A DNA stretch of 46,071 nucleotides from Candidatus Cloacimonadota bacterium (GTDB lineage Bacteria; Cloacimonadota; Cloacimonadia; Cloacimonadales; WRIO01), in NCBI GenBank assembly GCA_009777575.1, contig WRLO01000020.1, positions 1 through 46,071 on the forward strand, read 5' to 3'. Under the pieces are notes generated by a model, which was not told the origin of the DNA, ran no database searches, and saw nothing but the letters and a program-made list of their open reading frames with translations. Numbering within the stretch: the first letter of the stretch is position 1; each line of letters opens with the position of its first letter. This document shows, in pieces, positions 18,764 to 27,002 of the stretch. Made by a program: the position numbers and the translations under genes.

Positions 18764-18822
18764 CTCATAAACATGATAAACATATTTTTTGAGACACTAT
18801 TATTCTTATATTGTTTTGTCAA
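18764..18822 (-). promoter_or_regulatory. third copy of protease promoter and 5' hairpin
   Basis: TTGACA (18822-18817, minus strand) and the hairpin CTCAAAAAATATG / CATGTTTATGAG (18793-18764) precede the same leader with AAAGGAG before the ATG at 18716. Spacing to the -10-like TAATAG is shorter than in the other copies, so this promoter may be weaker. Confidence 0.5.
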
Positions 18823-18875
18823 TATATTTATAATTGCTGTTATATCAATCAATTTAATATTTTTTTCTATTTTTT

Positions 18876-18970
18876 ATTCCGCTTAGGAATTCAATCTTTA
18901 TAGAAAACGATGCCACCCCAACCTATCATTATTCCGCTGAGGAATTCAGGTTGGTAGAAAATTATTATCT
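18876..18970 (+). repeat. two tandem palindrome + TAGAAAA linker modules
   Basis: ATTCCGCTTAGGAATTC followed by ATCTTTATAGAAAACGATGCC, and ATTCCGCTGAGGAATTC followed by AGGTTGGTAGAAAATTATTATC. Each unit is a palindromic arm plus an A-rich linker. They form part of the gene-free stretch 18717-18994. Confidence 0.65.
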
Positions 18971-18994
18971 CATGATAGTCCTATTCCCCCTCCC

Positions 18995-19414
<420 letters not shown>

Positions 19415-19417
19415 CAA

Positions 19418-20593
19418 CTACCCCTTCACCACTGCCAGTGGACTCAATTCAATCTTTATTTTCACTAAATCGTTTTGTAAAGCCATCACTTCTATTATAT
19501 CTTTATATGCAGATGATGCCTCTTCTAAATCATTTCTACTTCTTATCGAATGTAATATTCCGAGTTTGTCAAGTTTGTTCTTTTCCGCTTCCAGATTCAG
19601 ATTTTTTATGGCTGCTGTTCGGCTCATAACTCTACCTGCTCCATGCGAACAACTTGTAAAACTTTCAGGATTTCCCAAACCTTCGACTATATATGATTTT
19701 GTGCCTTGTGAACCCGGAACGATACCTATTTCTCCGAGTTTAGCTGATGTAGCTCCCTTTCTATGAACTATCACTTTCTTGCCAAAATGTTCCTCAATTG
19801 CTGCATAATTATGGGCTATATTTATGATCGGTTGATAAGCTATATCTTTTAAAAATGAAGATGTTACTTGTTGTATCCTTTCTATCATCAATTTTCTATT
19901 TGCCAAAGCAAATTCTGTAGAATATTTCATTTCTTCATGGTAGAGTTGTCCTTCTTTTGAGTCAAAGAGTAAATATGCTAAATCGACTTTAGCTTCTACT
20001 TTATACACATTGTTTTGTTGATTTATCTTTTTCGCTAAATTGTTGTAATATTCTGCAACTTTAAAACCAAAATTTCGACTTCCAGAGTGAACCATTATCC
20101 ATAGATAACCTTTATCAGACTTCTGAAACTCTATAAAATGGTTGCCTCCTCCGAGTGTTCCAAGTTGTTTCAAAGCCCTCGAATACTCTTGTTTTACTAT
20201 CACGAGTTTATCTACCTGATACCCTTGGGGCATGAGATTTTCACCTTGATTTTGTTTGTGATGATTAAAACCTAAAGGTATTACCTCACGCACTCCTTTC
20301 ATTATTTTTGTCAATTGCTCCCGAGAAAGACTATCTGCCAAAACATTGGTTTCCACTGCACACATGCCACATCCTATATCGACTCCTACTGCATTCGGGA
20401 CTATTACATCTTCGGATGCCAATACTCCACCGATAGGCATTCCATAACCTTGATGCGTGTCTGGCATCAAGCATATATGTTTAAAGGCAAATGGCAAATT
20501 GGCTAAGTTTCGCGCTTGTTCTAAAGCTCCTTTTTCGGGTTCAGTTAACCACATTTTTATGGGTAGTTTTTCTGTAGTTATAACTTTTTCCAT
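19418..20593 (-). CDS. rtcB: RtcB-family RNA ligase
   Basis: A 391-residue RNA-splicing/repair ligase that joins 2',3'-cyclic phosphate (or 3'-phosphate) and 5'-OH RNA ends using GTP and Mn2+. Visible motifs: MPDTHQGYGMPIGG (43-56), VDIGCGM (71-77, metal-binding Asp and Cys), GTLGGGNHFIEF, MVHSGSRNFG, IAHNYA, HRKGATSA, GSQGTKSYIV and the guanylate-accepting His motif SHGAGRVMSR. The GSMGT motif has Gln in place of Met. The length suits the short bacterial form. It lies 20 bases downstream of the PPi-phosphofructokinase gene and is probably co-transcribed. No rtcA or archease gene is nearby. Its stop codon sits three bases from heptamer array C. Confidence 0.95.
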   Translation of the reverse strand: MEKVITTEKLPIKMWLTEPEKGALEQARNLANLPFAFKHICLMPDTHQGYGMPIGGVLASEDVIVPNAVGVDIGCGMCAVETNVLADSLSREQLTKIMKGVREVIPLGFNHHKQNQGENLMPQGYQVDKLVIVKQEYSRALKQLGTLGGGNHFIEFQKSDKGYLWIMVHSGSRNFGFKVAEYYNNLAKKINQQNNVYKVEAKVDLAYLLFDSKEGQLYHEEMKYSTEFALANRKLMIERIQQVTSSFLKDIAYQPIINIAHNYAAIEEHFGKKVIVHRKGATSAKLGEIGIVPGSQGTKSYIVEGLGNPESFTSCSHGAGRVMSRTAAIKNLNLEAEKNKLDKLGILHSIRSRNDLEEASSAYKDIIEVMALQNDLVKIKIELSPLAVVKG

Positions 20594-20613
20594 TGATTTT
20601 GTCCTATTGCAAA

Positions 20614-21831
20614 TTATTTCCTCAATATTTTTTCAACTTTAGGAGCATTCAATCTATGAGCTTGCATAAATCCAGAACCTATCAAGGGGCGACAATACAT
20701 TAAAAATGAACTCGTTATATTATTACCCTCTTGATTGATAAAATCATCTGGCATTAACCTTGTCTTTGCTGCTATTTGTTCCAATGCCACAGGTTTATAA
20801 TCTACTGAATAATTCCCTATTCTTTGAATTGCTACTGAGCAATCATAATCATTCCATATACCAAAATGTGCTGCCTTTTCACCGGCTTCTCTCGCTTCAT
20901 GCTGATCTACATCACTTATACAAGACGGAAATGACCTTTGTAAATAACCAAATGTATCACTGCGAACTCTTTGTAATCCAAGTTTTGATTTTATCAAATT
21001 GGAAAGCAAATCACCTAACATAGCTGAACCAGAAAGTTGTACATTGCCATGTTGATCTTTTTCAACATTTTCTGACATTTTTACTGCTATTGGTGTTCCA
21101 TTTTCATCACAAATACCCTCTGATACTGCTATTACGCACCTACCATATCTATTATAGGTTTCATGAACATCATCCAAAAACTTTTCTATACGGAATATCC
21201 TTTCGGGTAAATATATCAAGTGCGGTCCATCATCTGGATACTTTTTTGCTAGTGATGCTGCGGCTGTCAAAAAACCAGCATGACGACCCATTACGATTCC
21301 TATATATATACCCGGTAAAGCTCGATTGTCGAGGTTTGCTCCGATAAATGCTTCGGCTACAAAACGAGCTGCAGAACCATAGCCTGGCGTATGGTCGTTG
21401 CATACTAAATCATTGTCTATTGTTTTAGGGATGTGTATGGTTCGTAAATTGTATTCTGAATGCCTCGCAAATTCGTTTACCAGACGAACCGTATCTGAAC
21501 TATCATTACCCCCTATATAAAAAAAGTATCTTATTTCATGGGCTTTTAAAACACTCACGATATCCTTGCAATAATTCATATCAGGCTTGTCACGAGTTGA
21601 TAACAAAGCACTTGATGGTGTGGTTGCAACACTTTCAAGATTGTGTGTTGTCTCCAATGTTAAATCCACAAAATCCTCATTTATGATCCCACGAACTCCC
21701 TTTAATGCTCCATATACTTTTGATATATGCGGAAATTTACGAGATTCAAGGACTACGCCTACTAAAGATTGATTGATGACTGCTGTAGGTCCGCCACCTT
21801 GCGCTATCAATACTTTTCCAGATGTTCTCAT
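20614..21831 (-). CDS. pfp: diphosphate-dependent 6-phosphofructokinase
   Basis: A 405-residue phosphofructokinase-A superfamily enzyme that phosphorylates fructose 6-phosphate in glycolysis. The N-terminal GGGPTAVINQSL phosphate loop, the 'YIGGNDSSDT' motif (ATP enzymes have GGDGS) and 'IPKTIDNDL' (Lys where ATP enzymes have Gly) point to pyrophosphate as the donor. 'GIVMGRHAGFLTAAASLA' and 'PERIF' provide substrate-binding residues. PPi use saves ATP and fits a fermentative anaerobe; the cofactor choice is inferred from motifs. It is first of a likely pair with rtcB. The start at 21831 is preceded by GGAGGAATAAG. Confidence 0.9.
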   Translation of the reverse strand: MRTSGKVLIAQGGGPTAVINQSLVGVVLESRKFPHISKVYGALKGVRGIINEDFVDLTLETTHNLESVATTPSSALLSTRDKPDMNYCKDIVSVLKAHEIRYFFYIGGNDSSDTVRLVNEFARHSEYNLRTIHIPKTIDNDLVCNDHTPGYGSAARFVAEAFIGANLDNRALPGIYIGIVMGRHAGFLTAAASLAKKYPDDGPHLIYLPERIFRIEKFLDDVHETYNRYGRCVIAVSEGICDENGTPIAVKMSENVEKDQHGNVQLSGSAMLGDLLSNLIKSKLGLQRVRSDTFGYLQRSFPSCISDVDQHEAREAGEKAAHFGIWNDYDCSVAIQRIGNYSVDYKPVALEQIAAKTRLMPDDFINQEGNNITSSFLMYCRPLIGSGFMQAHRLNAPKVEKILRK

Positions 21832-21914
21832 CTTATTCCTCCATTGAAATCTTTTTTATTTTTTTTTTCATTATCTGCCCCCCCCTTCATATGGGCAGGT
21901 AGGGGAGGGGATTT

Positions 21915-21963
21915 CCATTCTCCATTTTCCATTATCCATTTTCCATTTTCCATTATCCATTCC
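21915..21963. repeat. heptamer tandem array D (7 units, CCATT type)
   Basis: Seven units (CCATTCT, CCATTTT, CCATTAT, CCATTTT twice, CCATTAT, CCATTCC), then a degenerate CCATCGT. The stop codon of the PfkB-type gene (21953-21955) lies inside a CCATTAT unit, so the last few residues (MGNG) are encoded by the array. Confidence 0.92.
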
Positions 21964-22852
21964 CCATCGTCATTTTCAACTTCTCAACCCTCTCCTCAAT
22001 TTCTCTCAAAGTAGCCTCTTCGAGCTTATCAAAGCTAAAAGACTCTATGTTAAATGAAGCTGTTATTGTGCCATAAAGCATTGCTTGTTTGATAGTGTCC
22101 GGATTAAATTTTCCCATTTTTGAGATATAACCCATAAAACCGCCTGCAAAGGAATCTCCCGCTCCGGTTGGGTCAAACACATTTCTGATCACATAAATTG
22201 GAACAAAAAACAGGAACGATTTGCTATAGGCAAATGCTCCATATTCGCCTCTTTTGACTATTACATAATCTGGTCCCCACTCCAAAACATCGTCTGCTGC
22301 ATCAAATACATTGTTTTTTCCAGTTAAAAGTTTTATTTCGTCTTCGTTGATAAAAAGTATATTGACCTTTTGTATCACTTCTTTCAACAATTCTGGTGTG
22401 CTTTGTATCCAGTAATTCATTGTGTCACAGGATATAATTTCAGCGTTTGGAGCTTCTTTTATTACATCCATTTGGAGTTGAGGGTGGATATTACCTAAAA
22501 ATAGGTATTTTGTGGTTTTATATATTTTAGGTAATTTGGGAACAAAATCTGCAAATACATTAAGTTGAGTATCAAGCGTTTCTGCTCGATTTAAATCGTT
22601 GTATTTTCCTTTCCAACGAAATGTTTTTCCTTTTACTTTTTCAAGTCCTTTTAAATCGATTCCATAATTTTCCAACAAAAAACAAGTTTCTTCTGGATAA
22701 TCTTCCCCTATCACTCCCACTATCCCGACTTGTGTAAATTTTGCTGCAGCTATTGATGCATATATTGCTGATCCACCCATTGAATTTTCTCTTCTTCCAG
22801 ATGGTGTCTCTATATCATCTATCGCTACTGATCCTACGATAACTAATCTCAT
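21953..22852 (-). CDS. PfkB-family carbohydrate/nucleoside kinase
   Basis: A 299-residue ribokinase-fold kinase. It has the N-terminal substrate-binding Gly motif ('GGSAIYASIAAAKF', ~26-39), the 'LFINEDEIKLLTG' segment typical of the family, and the C-terminal signature with catalytic Asp 'DPTGAGDSFAGGFMGY' (~226-241). The sugar or nucleoside substrate cannot be told from sequence. The protein is cytoplasmic. The start is preceded by AAAGGAGAATAATATG. It follows a 52-residue membrane-protein gene by 13 bases, so the two are probably co-transcribed. Its C-terminal residues and stop codon are encoded by heptamer repeat sequence, a sign that the array grew into or arose from the gene's end. Confidence 0.9.
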   Translation of the reverse strand: MRLVIVGSVAIDDIETPSGRRENSMGGSAIYASIAAAKFTQVGIVGVIGEDYPEETCFLLENYGIDLKGLEKVKGKTFRWKGKYNDLNRAETLDTQLNVFADFVPKLPKIYKTTKYLFLGNIHPQLQMDVIKEAPNAEIISCDTMNYWIQSTPELLKEVIQKVNILFINEDEIKLLTGKNNVFDAADDVLEWGPDYVIVKRGEYGAFAYSKSFLFFVPIYVIRNVFDPTGAGDSFAGGFMGYISKMGKFNPDTIKQAMLYGTITASFNIESFSFDKLEEATLREIEERVEKLKMTMGNG

Positions 22853-22865
22853 ATTATTCTCCTTT

Positions 22866-23024
22866 TTATTTAAACAACCATAAAATATTATCGAAGTTTA
22901 TGCTTGTATAACCCATTACTATACTAAATATGAATATACATATTACTAATTTTATCAATATTCCAAATCTTGGATTGCGATTTTTATATCGTCTGTATTC
23001 GGTTCGTTCTTTAAATACTTTCAT
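22866..23024 (-). CDS. small single-span membrane protein
   Basis: A 52-residue protein starting at MKVFKERTEYRRYKNR, chosen because AAGGAAA lies 6-8 bases upstream. A longer in-frame start would run into repeat sequence. It has a strongly basic, Tyr/Arg-rich cytosolic N-terminus followed by one membrane span (FGILIKLVICIFIFSIVMGY) and a short tail. Size and topology recall small septum or secretion accessory proteins, but no family is recognised. It lies directly downstream of the 63-65-nt repeat array and upstream of the PfkB-type gene. Confidence 0.6.
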   Translation of the reverse strand: MKVFKERTEYRRYKNRNPRFGILIKLVICIFIFSIVMGYTSINFDNILWLFK

Positions 23025-23054
23025 AATCTTTTCCTTGTTCTGCACTCCCTTCCC

Positions 23055-23495
23055 CGTCGTTGCGAGGTTTCTTCTTATTATCCTCACGAAGCAATCTCAG
23101 TGCCACTACTCCCATCCCGTCGTTGCGAGGTTTCTTCTTATTATCCTCACGAAGCAATCTCCGTGCCACTACTCCCATCCCGTCGTTGCGAGGTCCCTCC
23201 CTTGAATCACCCACCGAAGCAATCTCCGTGTCACTACTCACATCCCGTCGTTGCGAGGTACCTCCCTTGAATCACCCACCGAAGCAATCTCCGTGCCACT
23301 ACTCACATCCCGTCGTTGCGAGGTTTCTTCTTATTATCCTCACGAAGCAATCTCCGTGCCACTACCCCCATCCCGTCGTTGCGAGGTCCCTCCCTTGAAT
23401 CACCCACCGAAGCAATCTCCGTGCCACTACCCCCATCCCGTCGTTGCGAGGTCCCTCCCTTGAATCACCCACCGAAGCAATCTCCGTGTCACTAC
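23055..23495. repeat. 63-65-nt tandem repeat array G (7 units)
   Basis: Units begin with CGTCGTTGCGAGGT at 23055, 23118, 23181, 23246, 23311, 23374 and 23439 and end with CGAAGCAATCTCCGTGCCACTAC. Two middle variants alternate: a 63-nt form (TTTCTTCTTATTATCCTCA) and a 65-nt form (CCCTCCCTTGAATCACCCAC). The array ends 30 bases upstream of the small membrane-protein start codon. All six frames show open stretches here, but these are periodic artefacts. A degenerate remnant (CATCGTTGCGAAGTCCCTCA) lies at about 24349-24368, and a second array at 37970-38230. Confidence 0.93.
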
Positions 23496-23505
23496 TTGGG
23501 ATATT

Positions 23506-23554
23506 CAATTCTCAATTCTTAATTCTTAATTCTTAATTCTTAATTCTTAATTCT
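23506..23554. repeat. heptamer tandem array E (7 units, AATTC type)
   Basis: Two CAATTCT and five TAATTCT units, exactly 49 bases. The stop codon of the outer-membrane protein gene (23554-23556) begins on the last base of the array, whose next bases continue the unit pattern. Confidence 0.93.
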
Positions 23555-24315
23555 TAAAACTGATATCTCATCCCAATACTCAAGGTCAATCCATTAAAAC
23601 TCGTATTCGGAGCATCTACAAGTTCTTGTGAATGACCTGTATTGATGATAGTCCAATCATTTATTGCTAAACCTATCATATAGCCAAGCTCTGTGTTTAA
23701 ATTGATGTTTTTTGTTAAACCGTAGTTTGCCTCAAACTTGGGCTGGATCAAGGTATATTGCTTTAAAATAGTAGCATTAAAATGTTTAAAATCAAGAAAA
23801 AAATCTAAATCATCCCAACCGCTTAAACCAAAACGAAGATCCATGCTTGTTATTTGAAGCCTATGCTCTCCATAACCGACCATCAAACTTGGTAAAATCT
23901 CTATTTTTTCGTTTAAATAGTATTTTCTACCAAGATTCGCTCCCGTAAAAAATATTGTATAATTCAATTTCCTTTCTTGGGATAATTCATCTAATCGTAT
24001 CACTGTAACTTTTTGTTTTGATTGACCGAAGGCACCTATAAAACCAAGAACATAGTTATTTTCCAGCCGCAGCATAATATCAGCTCCAAGCATTATTCTG
24101 CCTGAATCGTATATTTCATCGAACAAAAAACTTCTGGCTATATGATTTACATCTCTTAAATCTACAGCAAACCATAATGGATAAATACTGAAACTATCTA
24201 AAGAAATTTTCTTTGTCATAGTTTCATTGCTTGTTTCAGTGCAGAATATGTTCTGAACTAAAATAAAGAATAGAACGATTGTTATAAAAACAACCTTGTT
24301 TCTTATACTATACAT
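23554..24315 (-). CDS. predicted outer-membrane beta-barrel protein
   Basis: A 253-residue protein with an N-terminal signal peptide (NKVVFITIVLFFILVQNIFC, the Cys possibly a lipobox-like or cleavage residue), followed by alternating hydrophobic/polar strands ('RIMLGADIMLRLENNYVLGFIGAFG', 'LNYTIFFTGANLGRKYYL', 'INLNTELGYMIGLAIND', 'FNGLTLSIGMRYQF'). The C-terminal residue is Phe after alternating residues, the usual barrel-insertion signal. No named family is recognised. It is probably an 8- to 10-stranded barrel in the outer membrane. The gene stands alone between repeat arrays. Confidence 0.7.
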   Translation of the reverse strand: MYSIRNKVVFITIVLFFILVQNIFCTETSNETMTKKISLDSFSIYPLWFAVDLRDVNHIARSFLFDEIYDSGRIMLGADIMLRLENNYVLGFIGAFGQSKQKVTVIRLDELSQERKLNYTIFFTGANLGRKYYLNEKIEILPSLMVGYGEHRLQITSMDLRFGLSGWDDLDFFLDFKHFNATILKQYTLIQPKFEANYGLTKNINLNTELGYMIGLAINDWTIINTGHSQELVDAPNTSFNGLTLSIGMRYQF

Positions 24316-24372
24316 AGTTGTCTCCTTTCAATTCTCCCTCCTCTCCCCCATCGTTGCGAAGTCCCTCACTGT

Positions 24373-24428
24373 CCATTATCCATTATCCATTATCCATTTT
24401 CCATTATCCATTCTCAATTCTCCATTAA
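24373..24428. repeat. heptamer tandem array F (8 units, mixed CCATT/CAATT)
   Basis: CCATTAT (three), CCATTTT, CCATTAT, CCATTCT, CAATTCT, CCATTAA: 56 bases, in perfect 7-base register. A CAATT unit is embedded between CCATT units. The aminotransferase stop codon (24414-24416) lies within the array, and its last residues (LMEN) are array-encoded. Confidence 0.93.
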
Positions 24429-25619
24429 AATCGACAACCCTTCCTTAAACCTCCTCACTCCCTCTATTAAATTTTCTGTGCTATTTGCATAAGAAAACCT
24501 AACTATATCATCCATTCCAAAAGAATCTCCTCCAACAGCTGCTATATGGCATTTTTCGAGTAAATACAGAGACAGATCATTTGAGTTTTTTATCCCTATC
24601 TTGTTATTTTTTATATACCAGCTTATATTGGGAACTGCATAAAATGCTCCTTTAGGCTCCATACAGGTTACATTTGGTATATCTCGCAGGGCGTTAACTA
24701 AAAAATATTTACGTTTTTCAAATTCCATTCTCATCCTTTCCACAGAACCATCATCTTTTGTATATGCGGCTAAGGCTGCTTTTTGCGTAATTGAATTTAC
24801 ATTCGAGGCTGCATGTTCTTGGATTTTACCAGCTGCTTTGATTATATTGGTAGGACCAACACTAAATCCAAGTCGCCATCCTGTCATTGCAAAAGATTTT
24901 GAAACTCCATTAACGATGATTGTCCTTGCTTTCATTTCCTCAGAAATCTGAGCGATTGAAACAAATTCGGTGCCATCATATACCAATTTTTCATATATTT
25001 CATCAGATAAAACGCAAATATCATGCTTTATACAGACTTCTGCTATCTTTGACAATTCTTCTCTTGTATAAACAGCCCCTGTTGGATTATTCGGAGAATT
25101 CATTATCAACATCCTGATTTTCCCCTTTTCTTTAACACATTCTTCTATCTGCTCGGCTGTTATCTTGAAAGAATCTGCTTCATTTGTTTTCACATAAACT
25201 GGTTCACCACCAGTCAGCATTACTAAAGATGGATAACTCACCCAATAAGGTAATGGTATCAGGATTTTGTCACCAGGTTCGCAAACAGCCATTAATGAAT
25301 AAAAAAGTGAAGCTTTTGCACCCGCTGATACCAATATATCATCCGGCTGATACGATAATTCATTGTCTTTTTTGTATTTTTCACTGATTGCTTTACGAAG
25401 CTCCAGAATACCTGCATTGGCGGTATATCTTGTAAAATTGCTTTTTATCGCTTCTATACCTGCCTCTTTTATATAATCAGGCGTATTGAAATCTGGTTCT
25501 CCTACCCCAAAATTAATCACTTTGATTCCCTGAGATGCCATTTCCTTAGCTTTGTTATTCAAAGTCAAAGTTGGTGATGAGGGAATTATATTGATACGAC
25601 TTGCTACTCTTATTGACAT
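24414..25619 (-). CDS. aspC: class I PLP-dependent aspartate-type aminotransferase
   Basis: A 401-residue aminotransferase of the I-gamma/aspartate type, transferring amino groups between aspartate (or aromatic amino acids) and 2-oxoglutarate. Motifs: 'INFGVGEPDFNTPDYI' near the N-terminus, 'RYTANAGILELRKAI', 'SPNNPTGAVY' (Asn of the cofactor site), 'VLSDEIYEKLVYDG', the Schiff-base Lys in 'VNGVSKSFAMTGWRLG', and the substrate Arg in 'VRFSYANS'. Ribosome site GAGGTGTGTC. It begins ten bases after the pta stop, so the two form an operon with pta first. Exact substrate preference is not determinable. The C-terminus merges into heptamer array F. Confidence 0.9.
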   Translation of the reverse strand: MSIRVASRINIIPSSPTLTLNNKAKEMASQGIKVINFGVGEPDFNTPDYIKEAGIEAIKSNFTRYTANAGILELRKAISEKYKKDNELSYQPDDILVSAGAKASLFYSLMAVCEPGDKILIPLPYWVSYPSLVMLTGGEPVYVKTNEADSFKITAEQIEECVKEKGKIRMLIMNSPNNPTGAVYTREELSKIAEVCIKHDICVLSDEIYEKLVYDGTEFVSIAQISEEMKARTIIVNGVSKSFAMTGWRLGFSVGPTNIIKAAGKIQEHAASNVNSITQKAALAAYTKDDGSVERMRMEFEKRKYFLVNALRDIPNVTCMEPKGAFYAVPNISWYIKNNKIGIKNSNDLSLYLLEKCHIAAVGGDSFGMDDIVRFSYANSTENLIEGVRRFKEGLSILMEN

Positions 25620-25628
25620 GACACACCT

Positions 25629-26630
25629 CTATTTATTTTTTTTTGATAAAAGTAAGACCAATGCTACTGTATTTACTATATCCTCGACTGAACAGCCGCG
25701 AGATAAATCACATACTGGAGCTGCTAATCCCTGTATAACCGGTCCTATTGCCTCTGCGCCTGCAAACCTTTCTACAAGTTTATAGCCTATATTACCTGCT
25801 TGTAAATCCGGAAATATCAAAACATTGGCTTGACCTGCTATCTTGCTGTTAGGAGCTTTGGATTTCCCTATTTTCTCCACTACAGCTGCATCAAGTTGTA
25901 TTTCGCCATCAAAATCAAAATCTACTTTTCGCTCTTCCAAAAGTCGCTTAGTTTCTAGGACTTTATCTACCAATTCATGTTTTGCACTTCCCTTGGTTGA
26001 AAATGATAATAATGCCACTTTAGGCTCATCGCCCAATAATGCTCTGCGAGTTTCGGCGGTGGATACTGCTATGTCAGCAAGCTGTTCGGATGTTGGGTCT
26101 GGAACTACTGCACAATCTCCAAAGAGAAAAACCTTGTCACCTTGACCCAGAAAATTTGGAGCTACTATGATAAATGAACTAGAGACCGTCTTTAGACCTT
26201 CTTTTACTCCTATTACCTGCAAAGCAGCTCGTAATACATCTCCGGTTGTATTGAATGCACCTGCAACCATTCCATTGGCTACTTTGAACTGAACTAATAA
26301 TGCTCCAAAAAACAACGGTTGTCGAACAAGTTTTTGAGATTCTTCTATACTCAATCCCTTTGATTTTCTTTTTTCATAAAAAAAATCCTCAAATTCTTTG
26401 ATTTTTGAGTAGTTTTCAGGATCAATTATTTCTACACCTGCCAAAGATAGTCCGTTTGCCTCTGCATCTTTTTTTATCACTTCTGGCTTTCCCAATAAAA
26501 TGATTTTGGAAAAACCTTCTTTAATAATGATTTCAGCTGCTTTTAAAGTCCTTATATCATTGGACTCTGGCAATACTGTAATCCCCTGCAATAACTTTGC
26601 TTTTTCTTTGAATGACAATGTCAAATTCAT
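25629..26630 (-). CDS. pta: phosphate acetyltransferase
   Basis: A 333-residue enzyme interconverting acetyl-CoA and acetyl phosphate, a main step in fermentative ATP formation through acetate. It is the short single-domain form with no N-terminal regulatory extension. Motifs: 'KIILLGKPEVIKKDAEANGL', 'NGMVAGAFNTTGDVLRAALQVIG', 'FLFGDCAVVPDPTSEQLADIA', 'ALLSFSTKGSAKH', 'GEIQLDAAVV', 'ANVLIFPDLQAGNIGYKLVERF' and 'PVCDLSRGCSVEDIV'. Ribosome site GGAGGT, seven bases from ATG. No acetate kinase gene is adjacent. It leads the pta-aminotransferase pair, suggesting coupled amino-acid fermentation, although this is an inference from position only. Confidence 0.95.
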   Translation of the reverse strand: MNLTLSFKEKAKLLQGITVLPESNDIRTLKAAEIIIKEGFSKIILLGKPEVIKKDAEANGLSLAGVEIIDPENYSKIKEFEDFFYEKRKSKGLSIEESQKLVRQPLFFGALLVQFKVANGMVAGAFNTTGDVLRAALQVIGVKEGLKTVSSSFIIVAPNFLGQGDKVFLFGDCAVVPDPTSEQLADIAVSTAETRRALLGDEPKVALLSFSTKGSAKHELVDKVLETKRLLEERKVDFDFDGEIQLDAAVVEKIGKSKAPNSKIAGQANVLIFPDLQAGNIGYKLVERFAGAEAIGPVIQGLAAPVCDLSRGCSVEDIVNTVALVLLLSKKNK

Positions 26631-27000
26631 CTATTACCTCCGATATACATGCTTTTTTTTCGTCTTTGTTCAATAAAAATTAATTATGCTTTTATGTCAA
26701 TCTATTTTATTTTTTTGATTTTCAATCTTTTTTACTATTCCGAACCTAATACTAATCCGCATTTAAAATGTAGCTCGAACTTTCTAGTTCGAGTATATAT
26801 ATCAATCGTCAGATGGAAATCTGACATTACTTTCTAAATGAAGATTAATATATCTAAAGGGGTGTTTAAAATTTGAGAGAAAGACAAATCCTGTTAATCC
26901 TGTTTTTTCGTAGCGGCAATCTCCGATTGCCATAAATCATTATAAAAAGCCTATCAGAGATTGGTACTACGGACAAAAATTGTGAAAAGTTGACACATAT
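26631..27000. other. intergenic region with dispersed hairpin repeats
   Basis: There is no gene here. A hairpin CTCGAACT / AGTTCGAG lies at about 26773-26795. Further on is a phrase of the type AATCCTGTTAATCCTGT (about 26887-26905), followed by CGTAGCGGCAATCTCCGATTGCC (26910-26932) and an inverted relative, CAGAGATTGGTACTACGG. The last pair is a single-copy relative of the 28-bp array unit at 36.9 kb. Confidence 0.6.
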
Positions 27001-27002
27001 GT

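Noticed and set aside
20614..21831. ATP-dependent phosphofructokinase
   Set aside because: The GGND and PKTIDND motifs fit pyrophosphate-type enzymes better than the GGDGS and PGTIDND of ATP-type enzymes.
22930..23522. Several open frames of 68-112 codons in the 23.0-23.5 kb region
   Set aside because: They are periodic readings of the 63-65-nt repeat array in different frames, with no ribosome sites.
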